Below are positions 44,965-54,433 of a stretch of 64,000 nucleotides of DNA, one piece after another (the stretch's first letter is position 1; every line of letters begins with the position of its first letter). This stretch comes from TMP-24 sp041397305 (GTDB lineage: Bacteria > Pseudomonadota > Alphaproteobacteria > Rhodobacterales > Rhodobacteraceae): positions 1-64,000 of the forward strand of contig JAWKWX010000015.1 of the NCBI GenBank assembly GCA_041397305.1, in the 5' to 3' direction. A model generated the notes under the pieces. It saw nothing but the letters and a program-made list of their open reading frames with translations. It was not told where the DNA came from and made no database searches. The translations under genes and the position numbers were made by a program.

Positions 44965-46872
44965 TCACCATCCGCCGCCGCCGCCACCACCCCCGCCACG
45001 GAAACACCGCCACCCGCCGCGGAAAAGCCGGAGGAGGAGCTGCGCGGCGGCAGGGCGCTGGTGAAACTGTCCGAAAGCAGATCAGTCGATGTCCGAAACC
45101 TGGCCGGCAGTTTCCGCTTGCCCTGGTCGCGCCTGGCAGGCTCAGCCAGGGCGCAGAGGAAGCCGCCGCCTGCATGGTCCCGGCCGCGACCGGCGGCAAG
45201 GGCCAGGTCTGGAAGGCCCGGCTCCAGGGTTTTTCCATCACATGGCATAGGCAGAGCGTCTGAAATGTCGGGGCGACATTCTGGGCGCGCTCGTTATGTT
45301 CATGCGGTCTTCCTCGGCGACCGACAGATAGTGCCGCAGCCCTTCGATCTGGCCGTGCGCCTGGGCCCCTGTGGCGCGGGCGCCCATCGCGGTAGAAGAA
45401 CAGGAGATCTGCACTGCAGAAGCGAGGCAAGCAAGGTCGGCGAGAAACGGGTCTTCCACACAGAATGGGCGCGGCCGGAACGGTCGGTGTTGACCACGCC
45501 TACCGCGGATGGCGGAGCCGAAGACGCTGGCTGATCTGCCTGACAGGCCTGATCCCCATTGCTTGCGACATTGACCCCGATGGCAGTGAGTATCCTGCCG
45601 CCAATCAGGAAGAAGGGCAGAGCGCAGCGATTGCGCGTCGGCTGGCTGATGATCAGCGCCGCCGCGATCACCGCCGCCGACAGGCCACCCCAGAATGATC
45701 CAGCCGGCGTTGTGGTGATAATGAGATAACACCGAGATGCTCGCGCCCAACCGATCGCTGGAACACCACCATGATCGCGCGACGGCGCTGCCGTTCGCCC
45801 GCGACAGGGTCAGGGCCACCCCGGCCCCCAAGCCGGTTCAGGAAAGCGCCTTCGCCGACCGAAAGCGCTCCGTCGCCCGCGTTTCCGTCCGCTTCCACGC
45901 GACGGTATCGTCAACATCCTCGTCGACATATCCGCCGACGGCGAGGTTCAGGGCCAAACATGGCCTGTGAACCCTGCTTCTTGAGCCCGGCGTTCCAGAT
46001 GGGTCGGCGGTGAGCGCCGCGGAAGACCCTCCGGCGCGTCCCATGGCGGGCACGATCACGCCTTTGGGTCGCGCCCGACCCTGCGCCAGCTCGTCAGGTA
46101 ATAGAGAAGGACGACCAGGCCCCGCCCGGCGATCGTGCGGTCGCCAGGATGGTCGCGGAGACAGCCCATTCCCGCCCGCGCGAGGGCGGCAGGACCACGC
46201 CCTTTGGCAGGCTCACCACAAACCGACAGACCCTCGCGCGGGCCAAGCGGCCCGGTGGTGACGAATGTAATTCTCGCGCCTGCCGGGCGAGATTTCTTGG
46301 GGTTGCCCCCCTGCGCCTGCGATCCATAGGGACCGGTATAGGCCGGCTGTCCGGTTGCCCGGCCACTCCTGCGGCAGATGGATCACCGCCTCGGCCGACC
46401 GGATCGGAAACAGCCATTCGCGCTGGTGGCGTCTGGCAGACTCGTCATGATTCTGCTCAGAACTGCACCCGCCGTTTTGTCCGTAGGTCAGAACATAGTC
46501 ATGCACGCCGGGGTCGAGGAAAACCTCGGCGCGACCGAGATAGACGCGCACCATGCCGCTGCCGGTCTCTGATCCGCGTTGCCTCGGGCTGACTGTCGCA
46601 GGCCGACACCAGCGAAGCCGGTGGTGGCGACTGGCCTGTCCGGTCGACGAAACCGTGTACGAAAGTCGCGGTAGATGCCGCGCCGGATCGTGACGCCTCG
46701 GCCCGACGGATCGCCTCCGTCACCGGAAATCGCCGTTCGCCATCACCTCCACATCGCTGGTGAAATTCAGGATCTCTTCTTCCGCCAGAACCGGCCAGGG
46801 CGATCAGCGCGCGGCGAAGACCGCAGCGAATGGCCGCCCGACGAAACGCCGCACGAGCCGCTGAACGGGCAT
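44965..46872 (-). pseudogene. DUF2207 membrane protein gene, frameshifted
   Basis: The ATG at 46872 (MPVQRLVRRFVGRPFAAVFA) directly follows lemA. DUF2207 pieces follow in order: EEEILNF, the GIYRDF-like region, VRVYLGRAEVFLDPGVHDYV then LTY, EWLFPIRSAEAVIHLPQEWP, LPKGVVLPP, and a poly-Gly end that reads GGGGGGGGW followed by TGA at 44967-44965 in one frame. These envelope proteins have an N-terminal signal or membrane helix, a large exported beta domain, membrane helices and the Gly-rich tail. They usually sit beside lemA, as here. At least ten frame changes are needed to read it through. Confidence 0.7.
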
Positions 46873-47421
46873 TTGAAGGACACTTTGGGTAGCGCCCGGT
46901 CGGCGGGGCCCTCCAGCTTCGAAATACCGGCCTTGGAAAAGCCGAACTGGTTGGCGATCAGGTTCGAGGGGAAGCTTTCCACTCACGTTCAGATCGCGGG
47001 TCGAGCCGTTGCGGTCAGCGCCGCGCCATCTGGATCTGGCTCTGATCGCCGAGAGCTGCGTCTGCAGGTCACGGAAACTTCAGCGGCCTTGCGTCCGGAT
47101 AGGCCTCGGCCACCGCCATCAGCCGCCGCCTGGAGCGCCTGACCGAGCATGCCTTCGGCGGCTGCCCGGCCCGCGATACGAGCCGGACGGAATGGCCTGC
47201 GCGCGGGTGCAACCTCGGTCACTTCGCGCAGCGCATCCTTTTCATGGGCGGCATAGCCCTTCACGGTCTCGATCAGGTTGGGATCAGGTCGCCTCGGCGC
47301 TTGAGCTGGACGTCGATGCCGCTCCAGGCCTCCTGCACCGATTCGCCTCGCAGCCGCACGAGGCCGTTGAGGTGACGATGACATAACCGACGACAAGGAC
47401 GACGAGCGCCGCCAGGATCAT
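46873..47421 (-). pseudogene. lemA: LemA family protein gene, frameshifted
   Basis: The ATG at 47421 gives MILAALVVLVVGYVIVTS, the membrane anchor, then in other frames NGLVRLRGESVQEAWSGIDV and QLKRRGDLIP (the LemA signature), LIETVKGYAAHEKDALREVT and near the end FPSNLIANQFGFSKA plus GPADRALPKVSF. LemA proteins have an outward N-terminal tail, a membrane helix and a helical bundle; the role is unclear. A base seems missing at the stop codon (TTCAAATG for an expected TAA or TGA just before the next ATG). Adjacent to the DUF2207 gene as in many genomes. Confidence 0.75.
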
Positions 47422-47559
47422 GAAAAAGGTCTGCCGGCTCCTCCGCCGGTCGCTTTGCCGAGACGCTAGGCCTATCGGGGGGCGGCATGGAAGACGCTTC
47501 GTCGGGGAAAGGCTGGCGGCTTCCCTCCCGGTGGCCCGGGCGCTCAAGGCGTCTGGCGG

Positions 47560-48399
47560 TTCCGCTGCCATTCTCGGCCCTGATGCCGGACCGCCTCGAC
47601 GGCCCGCCGATCGGCGACGGGGGTTCTGTTCCTCGACGCGGATGGCGACGGCAAGCGCACCGGCGGCGGTTGCCACTCGCGAACGTCAGCACCGTGACGC
47701 ACGCGGGACGGATGGAGGAGGCTCGGGGCGCACGCCCTGGGCCGGATGGGCGGTTGTTACGGCCCCCGCCCGGAGAAGCTGCCTCGGGCGAATATTCAGG
47801 CATGGGGGCATCCGAGATGGATTGACCGCGACAGGCGGTATCGTCAACTCGCCCTATCGGTGAATCCTGGCGGGGCGAGATGTGTGTGGTGTGGATGGCG
47901 GTCATGTGCGCAGTCCATGGCGGACAGGTCGCTGTCCCGTCAAGTCGCAGGACAGATCGAGACGGCCCCCATCACCTGCCTCGATCAATCAGCGGCATAC
48001 GGCGTCGTCGCCTGCTCTGCCACATTCCCGTGTACGCTACGAGTGTTTTTGTGGGACCCATAGATGATGACGAACGCGAACGGGGCGAAGACGGTCAAGA
48101 CGCTCGCGCAGCTCGGCATCCTCGAGATCGACCTGACGGACGATGACGCGATCGTGGCTCAGGACGGGTCGGTGATCGAGGGCCAGACGACCTATCGGAA
48201 ATCGGACGGTTCCACGGGGACGGTGGCGCGCACGAGCCTTGTCGGCAAGGCGGACGGGCACCGGGTGACCGAGGTGATCACGATGGATGGAAGCGGCAAA
48301 CCGGAGATTGCAACGGGCGGGGTGGCGATCGCCAAGGCGGGATGGCGACGTGGGACGTGGGGCGGTTTGACGGGCGTAAGGACGGGAGGGATTGGATGA
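47560..48399 (+). pseudogene. Fragment of an RTX/haemolysin-type calcium-binding protein
   Basis: The best piece is at 48064-48340: VKTLAQLGILEIDLT, then QDGSVIEGQTTYRKSDGSTG, which matches the segment of large RTX-like secreted proteins that follows their calcium-binding DxDGDG loops (typically TLAELGI-SIDL then a TFTRTDGSTG-like strand). About 430 bases upstream, LFLDADGDGKRTGG can be read in the same strand in another frame, the expected DxDGDG loop. Between the two the frames are broken. No start, RTX nonapeptide array or secretion end is visible. It may be a remnant or part of the indel-rich zone. Confidence 0.5.
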
Positions 48400-49239
48400 C
48401 GCTGAGGCGCAAGGCGTATTGTCGGGATACGGCATGGGAATGGCGGGTTGGCACCCACCCTATGGCGGCTAAATCACCCAAACTGGGGATTGATCGTGCG
48501 GCAGATCAGCAGCGACAATCTATCTTTCTGTCCGCTCGCACAAGAGATCTGGCTACTGAAGCATGCGGTGGTTGGCGGCGCAGGAAATATTGCTCAACTG
48601 TTTTTCAAAATTTGCCAGAGATTTCTGAGGCAGACGGCACTGTCCAAAAACTTTATCCGTACTGGCGCATACAGGGAGGCGGTATTAAGTGCAATTATAT
48701 TATTACTGGCTTGAATTGAAGGTTGCAGTATTGGGAGGTGAAACCACCACGAAAGGACCTTCAAAGGCATCTATCGATCTGGGAATGATTCATATGGCTG
48801 ACTCCTTTAAACAAAGCACAGCGAGCGTTCCGACGATACATGAAGGTCAATTCGTTGTGTCGCTCAAATCGGGGCAAATTTGTTCGAGATTGAAGACACC
48901 AGATCGGCCGGCCCCACCCAAGATGATGTTGAGGAGATCGAAACACTGAAGGTGACGCTTGCTATTGGCTAGCATAGAGCTTCAATCGGCGACGTTGGGC
49001 TTTAATCTGATTGAAAAACATCACTGGACATTGTTGGCGGGAAATACTTCTTTGGCGAAGTTAACTTAGAGGAATAATCATGAGCTTGGTGGAAGATCGA
49101 CCTCAGTGCGACCTCAGTGATCGGCGAAATTGGTGGGGTTTCTATTAGGTCGTGTTGACAAAAGGGATCTGACAAGGCGCGCTGAACATGATTCAAGCTG
49201 GCATCTGCCATGGAGACCAGCTTGGCACGAGACTTGATG
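48400..49239. other. Lower-GC stretch without recognisable genes
   Basis: GC content falls clearly compared with the left part of the window, and only short frames are open (for example 48689-48949, which includes MIHMADSFKQSTASVPTIHE). I recognise no family. It may be a continuation of the RTX-like gene in damaged frames or horizontally acquired filler. Confidence 0.35.
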
Positions 49240-49690
49240 TCGGACGAGAATGCGTGTTTCACGTGCGCTTCATCTTATGTCCGCGCCCCAAAAGGGCGCA
49301 AGCCCTGAACCATCGCGTTCTTCTGGATGGGATTTTCTGGACGGCACCGGATCGCTGTGGCGTGACCTGCCGGAAGAGTTCGAACCAGCGTCTATCGTCA
49401 GTTCCGGCGCTGAGTTTCGGCGGGGCTCTTGGGAGGATATCACGGAGGCCCTGAACGAGAGCGGGTTGGTCCCGGACGCCCTTCAGATGGTCGACGGCAC
49501 CGTGGTCCGCCCACCATCAGGCAGCGGGGCGCCAAAGGGGGACCTGCCATGCAGGGCTTCGGCGCGGTCCATTTGAAGCGCAAGCAAGGATGGGAGGAAT
49601 GGGATGTCGTTGCAGGAGGCGCGGTGGATTTGCGCCTTGCCAGTCTGCGCGTCGTTCGTCGCCCGCTTCCGGCAGCATAAACACTACTTT
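49240..49690 (+). pseudogene. Remnant of an IS5-family transposase
   Basis: Adjacent frames give LLDGIFW, then GTGSLWRDLPEEF, WEDITEALNESG, QMVDGTVVR and AKGGPAMQGFG. This order (hDGIxW-hhhtGxxWRDLPxxF, then the first catalytic Asp in MVDGTxVR, then KGG) is that of IS5-family DDE transposases. The C-terminal half with the other catalytic residues is missing and frames shift two or three times. No terminal repeats were found. It sits at the right end of the indel-rich zone, so both decay and error are possible. Confidence 0.6.
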
Positions 49691-50439
49691 GGTCGAAAGA
49701 TCGCCGTGGCTGCCGTGCCGCTCTTCTTCCTAACGCCTTCCAGAACTAGGCGCGGTTTTCGTGCCAGCCGCCCGGAGAGAATTGTAGTGAGAATAGTTAA
49801 ATTCCTTGCCAGCAGACCCACTACGTCGCATGGCATTCCTATTTGGTTTTGAGCACAAAATACCGGCAGCCTTCCGTTATGCCTGTTAAACAATGACGAA
49901 AAATTGGGCCAGAAATCAGAATTTCACTCTTTTAACGAGCGAATGTGTTGATCTGGCCTCGCTGATGAACCTGATGAAATTGCCCGCTTTTGTGCAAGGT
50001 TGAAATCAGGAGAGCTTGTAAATTTGTCAATTAGATCCATTTCAACTTTATGTGGGCGCGCTGTCTATTCAGTCGTTGGCGCAGATGAATGTGGTCTCAT
50101 AAAAGTATGATATGGCGCAGACGCCAAATACTGTCAATTTGATTTGCCGTAGTGAGAAGGGGATTTCTTGGGCAACCTGACTATCGGTGTCAACGCGATC
50201 GGAAGTAGCTACGCGCATGCTTTCGTTGAGATCGGCTCTGATGATGTGACCGCCCCCCGGTCGGCCCACGGCGCCGATCCCGGACACAGCATCATGCATG
50301 CCGTCACCGGGCGCGCGTCCTGGGATCTGGGCGCCGAGGCTCACGGGCCAGCAAGCCGGATGCCGCCCGGCCGACAGATCGCAGGAAATTGACGCTGGGT
50401 TCTTGAGGTGACGCATCGTGACATATCAGGGATTTAAGT
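49691..50439. other. AT-richer gap before the integration scar
   Basis: About 750 bases with scattered stops in all frames and low GC. No gene, RNA or repeat is recognised. It abuts the tRNA-Phe fragment, so it may be chromosomal flanking DNA or the edge of a former element. Confidence 0.35.
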
Positions 50440-50484
50440 GGTGCCCAGAGCCGGAATCGAACCAGCGACACGCGGATTTTCAAG
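50440..50484 (-). mobile_element. 3' half of tRNA-Phe (attachment-site scar)
   Basis: The reverse strand reads TTGAAAATCCGCGTGTCGCT then GGTTCGATTCCGGCTCTGGG CACCA: anticodon loop with GAA, the 3' anticodon stem, variable loop, T-arm, the 3' acceptor strand and CCA of tRNA-Phe. The 5' half (D-arm and 5' acceptor) is not present next to it, because the sequence continues as GGCGGT-type DNA. A 45-base tRNA 3' end alone is the classic att direct repeat left by site-specific integration of genomic islands. The intact tRNA should be at the other end of the island, outside this window. Confidence 0.75.
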
Positions 50485-50707
50485 CCGTCCACCGGCGCGG
50501 GAAATCAACCGGTTGCGCGGAATTTTCCTGTCAAACTCCCTACGGGAAATCAAGCACTTACGGGGCGACTGTCAAACCGGTTTTCCGGCGATCCGGGGCA
50601 AAGAAAAACCGTCGAGGGGGCGGCCACCCACCTCGACGGCGCATTCGAAGTCACTGTCCTGACAGACTACCAAAGCGCGGACTCCGGCGCAATCACCGGG
50701 GGCCTGC

Positions 50708-51478
50708 ATGTCTGACATTCTGCCCTTCTGCCAGGTCAAGCTGCAGTATCTTCTCGACCTCGTCCTTGACCAGTCGCTCGACGACAACGCCTTCCGCGTT
50801 GCCGCCTATCTGGCGCTGACCCATGCCGACCATGACACCGGCGAATGCCATCCGTCCTTCGAGACGATCGGCACGGCGCTTGGGCGGCACGCGAAATCGG
50901 TGAAGCGCGCGCTGAACAAGCCCGAGATGACACGCCACCTGACCGTCGTGCGCGGCACCAATCGCGGCAACGCCTCGCGCTACCGCCCGACCGAAGATGC
51001 CCTGCGGCGCGCCACGCAGCGGCGGCGGGAGGGGGACAAGATCGTCCCCCTTTCCCGGGTGAAAGGGGGACAATCCTGTCCGCCCGAGGGGACATATCTG
51101 TCCGGAAAAGGGGGACAGGAACGCCCCCCGAACAAAGAAAAGGAACTTAAACCAAGAACGGCCGCTGCCGCGCCGGATTTGCCCGGGAAGGGGCAATCCG
51201 GCACAGCCCCGGCCCGCAGCGCGCCGCCATCGCCGTTGGTCTTCGTCCCGCAGGGCATCTGCTTTGCCCGCGACTGGAACGACCGGCTGGCGCAGGAAGG
51301 GCTGGCGACACTCGACCGAAGCCTGCCCTTGGCGGTGAACGGCAACCATCGCGGCTTCTGGGTTCCAGCCCGAAGCCCCGCGCCAAGGGGAAGCCCGAAA
51401 TGGCGTGAGCAGGTGCGACAGCTGCGCTGTCTTGCCGGGAAGGACGCCGGGCAGATGGAGCAGCGTCATGCGGGATGA
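50708..51478 (+). CDS. Helix-turn-helix protein of a mobilizable element
   Basis: The 256-residue protein starts MSDILPFCQVKLQYLLDLVL. Residues about 20-100 form an HTH_36-like winged helix (AYLALTHADHDTGECHPSFE, TIGTALGRHAKSVKRALN), as in plasmid replication-initiator-like and mobile-element regulators. The middle is low-complexity and the C-terminal part (FARDWNDRLAQEGLATLDRS) resembles proteins found next to mobC in Rhodobacterales plasmids. It lies just upstream of mobC and relaxase genes. It may regulate or initiate replication; the sequence does not show which. Confidence 0.6.
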   Translation: MSDILPFCQVKLQYLLDLVLDQSLDDNAFRVAAYLALTHADHDTGECHPSFETIGTALGRHAKSVKRALNKPEMTRHLTVVRGTNRGNASRYRPTEDALRRATQRRREGDKIVPLSRVKGGQSCPPEGTYLSGKGGQERPPNKEKELKPRTAAAAPDLPGKGQSGTAPARSAPPSPLVFVPQGICFARDWNDRLAQEGLATLDRSLPLAVNGNHRGFWVPARSPAPRGSPKWREQVRQLRCLAGKDAGQMEQRHAG

Positions 51479-51538
51479 GCAGGAAGCAAGGCGACCCGTG
51501 TCATACGCTGGCGCTTCTGACACGGGGCCCTGCGAGGG

Positions 51539-51955
51539 GTGGCAAGCCTCCCCTTCGAACCCCAACGGCGCGGGCGCTGCCCGCGAGAGGCCCGCGCGGG
51601 CGCTGCCCGCGAGAGGCCCGCGCTGACGGACACCTTCGTGTTCCGCTGCACGGCGGCCGAGAAGGCCAAGCTTCGGCGAAAGGCCGAAGCGGCGGGCGTT
51701 CCGGTGGCGACCCTGCTGCGCGAGGCCCTTGGCCGCACAGATGCCCGCCGCCGCAAGCCCGCACCGCGCGTCGATCCGGCGCTGGTGCTTGCCGTCGGGC
51801 GGATCGGCGGCAACCTCAACCAGATTGCCCGCTGGCTGAACCGCGCCCATGCCGCTGGCCTCTCCCCCACGATCGATGCGGTCGACGTCGCGCGCCGCCT
51901 TCTGTCGGTGGAGCGCCAGCTTGCCCAGCTCCTCGCCCAGGGCCGCGAATGCTGA
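51539..51955 (+). CDS. mobC: MobC-like relaxosome protein
   Basis: The conserved part begins TDTFVFRCTAAEKAKLRRKA (about 51621) and goes on with ALVLAVGRIGGNLNQIARWL then NRAH, the MobC family's core (a ribbon-helix-helix-like region with GNNLNQIAR). MobC helps the relaxase open the DNA strand at oriT. The first 30 residues of the frame are encoded by a tandem DNA repeat, so the true start is uncertain, perhaps nearer 51600-51625. It ends with a 7-base overlap into the relaxase gene. Confidence 0.75.
   Translation: MASLPFEPQRRGRCPREARAGAARERPALTDTFVFRCTAAEKAKLRRKAEAAGVPVATLLREALGRTDARRRKPAPRVDPALVLAVGRIGGNLNQIARWLNRAHAAGLSPTIDAVDVARRLLSVERQLAQLLAQGREC
51570..51621. repeat. Perfect tandem 26-bp repeat upstream of mobC core
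   Basis: Two identical units, each starting GCGGGCGCTGCCCGCGAGAG and ending GCCCGC, so each unit contains the inverted repeat GCGGGC/GCCCGC. The location just before the MobC domain fits an oriT or MobC operator. It could also be a recent slip duplication. Confidence 0.7.
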
Positions 51956-52863
51956 TCAAGTTCTTCCCCAACGGACAGGGGCGCGGGTCCGGCCCCGTCG
52001 GCTACCTGATCGCGGATCAGGTTCTGGCCTACGATGCCAACCGCGACCTGATCCGCGATGCGGCTGGCCAGCCCACGCACACGATCCGAGACCCGCGCCC
52101 CGAGGTCCTGCGCGGCAACCCCGACCGGACCGAGGCGCTGATCGACGCCAGCCCCCATGCCTGGACCTACCGCGCCGGGGTCATCAGCTTTGCCGCCGAC
52201 GACGCCCCGACCGAGGCGCAGCAGGTTGAGGTCATGGACGGCTTCGAAAAGCTCGCCTTCGCGGGCCTTGACCCCGAGCAGTTCGACATCCTCTGGGTCC
52301 GCCACAGCCACGAAGGCCGCGTCGAGCTGCACTTCTGCACCCCGCGCCTCGACCTGTCCTCCGGCCGCAGCCTGAACATCGCCCCGCCCGGCTATAAGAC
52401 TGCCTTCGACTCCTTACGCGACCTGATGAACCAAACGCACGGCTGGGCCGACCCGATGGACGCCCACCGCGCGCAGGAGGTGCAGCCCGTCCTCGAAACT
52501 CCCCAGCGCGCCAAGACCCGCGAGGAGGTCCAATCCTGGATCCTCGACGAGATTTCCGTCGGCACCATCACCGACCGCGCCAGCATGGTCGCGCTGATGA
52601 CCGATGTCGGATTCACCGTCCCGCGTGCGGGCAAGGAATACCTCACCGTCCAGGACCCCGACACGGGTGAGCGCTGGCGACTGAAAGGAGACATCTTCCA
52701 TGACGACTGGAAAGCCGACCCTGCGGCTCAGCGAGAGGCTGAACGCGGATTTGGAAGCCCTGCGGCACGAGAACGCCGCCTTGATGGCATCCCAGCTGCA
52801 GAGCTTCAGGAGCGATTTGACTGCCATTGCGACGCACGCGCGCGATACAATCGAAGCCGATAG
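51949..52863 (+). CDS. Relaxase/mobilization nuclease, N-terminal part
   Basis: The start MLIKFFPNGQGRGSGPVGYL overlaps mobC. The 304-residue frame has FDILWVRHSHEGRVELHFCT with the histidines of the relaxase metal site, PRLDLSSGRSLNIAPPGY, and the linker EERLDGIP-type helix ending ERFDCHCDARARYNRSR, where a stop (TAG) occurs. Relatives continue for 200 or more residues past this RYNR motif, so the protein is cut short. The matching C-terminal half seems to be on the other strand at 54405-55054 (see findings). It would nick oriT to start conjugal transfer. Confidence 0.75.
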   Translation: MLIKFFPNGQGRGSGPVGYLIADQVLAYDANRDLIRDAAGQPTHTIRDPRPEVLRGNPDRTEALIDASPHAWTYRAGVISFAADDAPTEAQQVEVMDGFEKLAFAGLDPEQFDILWVRHSHEGRVELHFCTPRLDLSSGRSLNIAPPGYKTAFDSLRDLMNQTHGWADPMDAHRAQEVQPVLETPQRAKTREEVQSWILDEISVGTITDRASMVALMTDVGFTVPRAGKEYLTVQDPDTGERWRLKGDIFHDDWKADPAAQREAERGFGSPAARERRLDGIPAAELQERFDCHCDARARYNRSR

Positions 52864-52906
52864 GTTAAGCGACACGGCCAAGGCAACGTGGTGGCGATAC
52901 ATCTAA
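52700..52906 (+). CDS. MobB-like nested gene, N-terminal part
   Basis: This frame overlaps the relaxase end and reads MTTGKPTLRLSERLNADLEA then LRHENAALMASQLQSFRSDL and ARDTIEAD, a coiled-coil region like those at the start of small mobilization proteins (MbeB/MobB type) that in ColE1 lie inside the relaxase gene in another frame. After residue 54 it runs into unrelated sequence and stops at once. The membrane-anchored second half of such a protein is found at 54737-55036 on the reverse strand. The pairing is inference. Confidence 0.5.
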   Translation: MTTGKPTLRLSERLNADLEALRHENAALMASQLQSFRSDLTAIATHARDTIEADRLSDTAKATWWRYI

Positions 52907-53024
52907 GTCCATAACGGAAACTCGTGAAGCAGACGTTGCCTATGATCAAGTTGAACGTTGGCTGGGGGCGGCCCAGCACACAGTCACTTCTCGGACGAAT
53001 AGCAAGCTCACCGCCAGTCGCGGC

Positions 53025-54224
53025 CTACCGTTCCGGGAACAACCCCGGCATCCAATCGCTCGCCAGCCTCGCCGGAAAGCTCAGCCGCAGAGGCGCGCGT
53101 TGGGTGTCTGATTTCAGCGCCCCCACCGCCAGCAGTTCCGCCGTGACCTTTCTCGCCTGACGGTCGCTGACGCCGAGAAGGCCGGGCAGTGCTCCGCGTT
53201 CGACTTCGCCGGACATCAGCGCCTCGCGCATCACGATATCTGCGCCCTTGGCCAGCGCTCCTTTGCCCATCTCGCCTTTGCACCATGCCATGATCCGCTC
53301 GCGCAGGCGTTGCGGTTGCATCAGGGCTTCCATGAAGCGGACTTGGTCGATGCAGGCTTCAAGGAAGAAGGTCGCGAATTCGGCCAGGCGCTGTTCGGAC
53401 AGGTTTCCTCGGCCGTCAGCGCCGCCGTGGCGGGGTTCGTCGGCGGCCATGAGGCGCTGCTTGTATTCAGCGTCGCGCCGGGCGAGGCCACGTGCGGCGG
53501 ACCAGAGGCCTTCGGAGCCAACGCTTTCGCGCAGCATGGCATGGGCGACCATCCGCGAGACGCGGCCGTTCAGGTCGATGAACGGGTGGACCCATACAAG
53601 GCGATGGTGGGCGCAGGCGGTGGCGATGATCGCGCCGCTCCGGCCTTGGAGCCCGTACATCTTGCGCATGTGCGCCAGCAGGCGCGGCACGGCGCCGGGG
53701 CTGGGGGGTACGTGCTTGCCGACCTGGACAAAGTCCGTGCGGAATTGGCCAGGGACAATCGGGAGCTCTGCGCCGTCTGGTCTGTGTACGACGAGCAATT
53801 CTGGCGGCAGGTTCTGGCAGAAGCGGCGGTGGATTTCGCGCAAGCTGTTCGGAGCAAGCGGGTGGTCGGTCAGGCCGCCCGTGTCGATCCAGCGCTGCAC
53901 CTCGATGTGGGCGACGGCTTCAAGCTGCAGGTTCCGTTTCTCGGCATCGGCGCTGAAATCCTTGTTCAGGGCGCGCTCGATGTCGATCGGGTGGGTGTTG
54001 TGGCCCTCGATCAGGTTCGAGTAGTAGCAGTTCATCGACCGGACGAGATCGGCTAACGGCGCGCGGATGCCTTCCGGCAAGGACGACCGTAGCCCTGAGG
54101 ACTGGCTGGCGAGTTCGACGGCCAGGTCGTTCAACTGCGGCCGATACTTTGAAACTTCTTCAGGGATCAGTGGCTCGACGATGGTGATCGCTTCGCCCTT
54201 GTCTGCTATGGTGTCGGTCGACAT
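53025..54224 (-). CDS. Fic-family protein (AMPylase-type)
   Basis: The 399-residue product contains the Fic core, with the active-site loop HPFIDLNGRVSR at 213-224 (catalytic His213, usual motif HPFxDGNGRxxR). The Gly after Asp is replaced by Leu. The N-terminal inhibitory helix motif S69-N-L-I-E73-G fits the [ST]xxxE[GN] pattern, so it is an auto-inhibited class II enzyme with no separate antitoxin gene needed. Residues 1-60 form the FicN-type domain and the end (LLGVSDRQARKVTAELLAVG) a winged helix. Such proteins transfer AMP to targets; the target is unknown. It lies within a segment that seems to have been inverted. Confidence 0.85.
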   Translation of the reverse strand: MSTDTIADKGEAITIVEPLIPEEVSKYRPQLNDLAVELASQSSGLRSSLPEGIRAPLADLVRSMNCYYSNLIEGHNTHPIDIERALNKDFSADAEKRNLQLEAVAHIEVQRWIDTGGLTDHPLAPNSLREIHRRFCQNLPPELLVVHRPDGAELPIVPGQFRTDFVQVGKHVPPSPGAVPRLLAHMRKMYGLQGRSGAIIATACAHHRLVWVHPFIDLNGRVSRMVAHAMLRESVGSEGLWSAARGLARRDAEYKQRLMAADEPRHGGADGRGNLSEQRLAEFATFFLEACIDQVRFMEALMQPQRLRERIMAWCKGEMGKGALAKGADIVMREALMSGEVERGALPGLLGVSDRQARKVTAELLAVGALKSDTQRAPLRLSFPARLASDWMPGLFPER

Positions 54225-54433
54225 GGCGCCTCTTGATGTAAGGCTTGTGGGGCCTGTAGGAGTTCCGGTTTGTTTTCCGGGCTTGGCAAGGAGCTTAGCG
54301 CACTCAACATCAATTAAATAGGGAAAAAATCTGTAGCCATATCTCTAAGGAAGTTCGCTCAGTTCCGCCAAAAGTTCCGTTTCAAGTTCCGTTTCCTGCA
54401 CCCGCTACAACTCATGCCCCCAGTCTTGTTCCC

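Noticed and set aside
47450..47880. Forward and reverse ORFs around 47.5-47.9 kb
   Set aside because: All frames look partly coding because of the indels; only the RTX-like piece and the lemA start have recognisable motifs.
50438..50662. Forward ORF starting MVPRAGIEPATRGFSSRP
   Set aside because: It is the antisense translation of the tRNA-Phe fragment, a well-known spurious product pattern.
52924..53160. Short forward ORF after the relaxase
   Set aside because: Ser/Ala-rich and mostly antisense to the Fic gene end; no ribosome-binding site.
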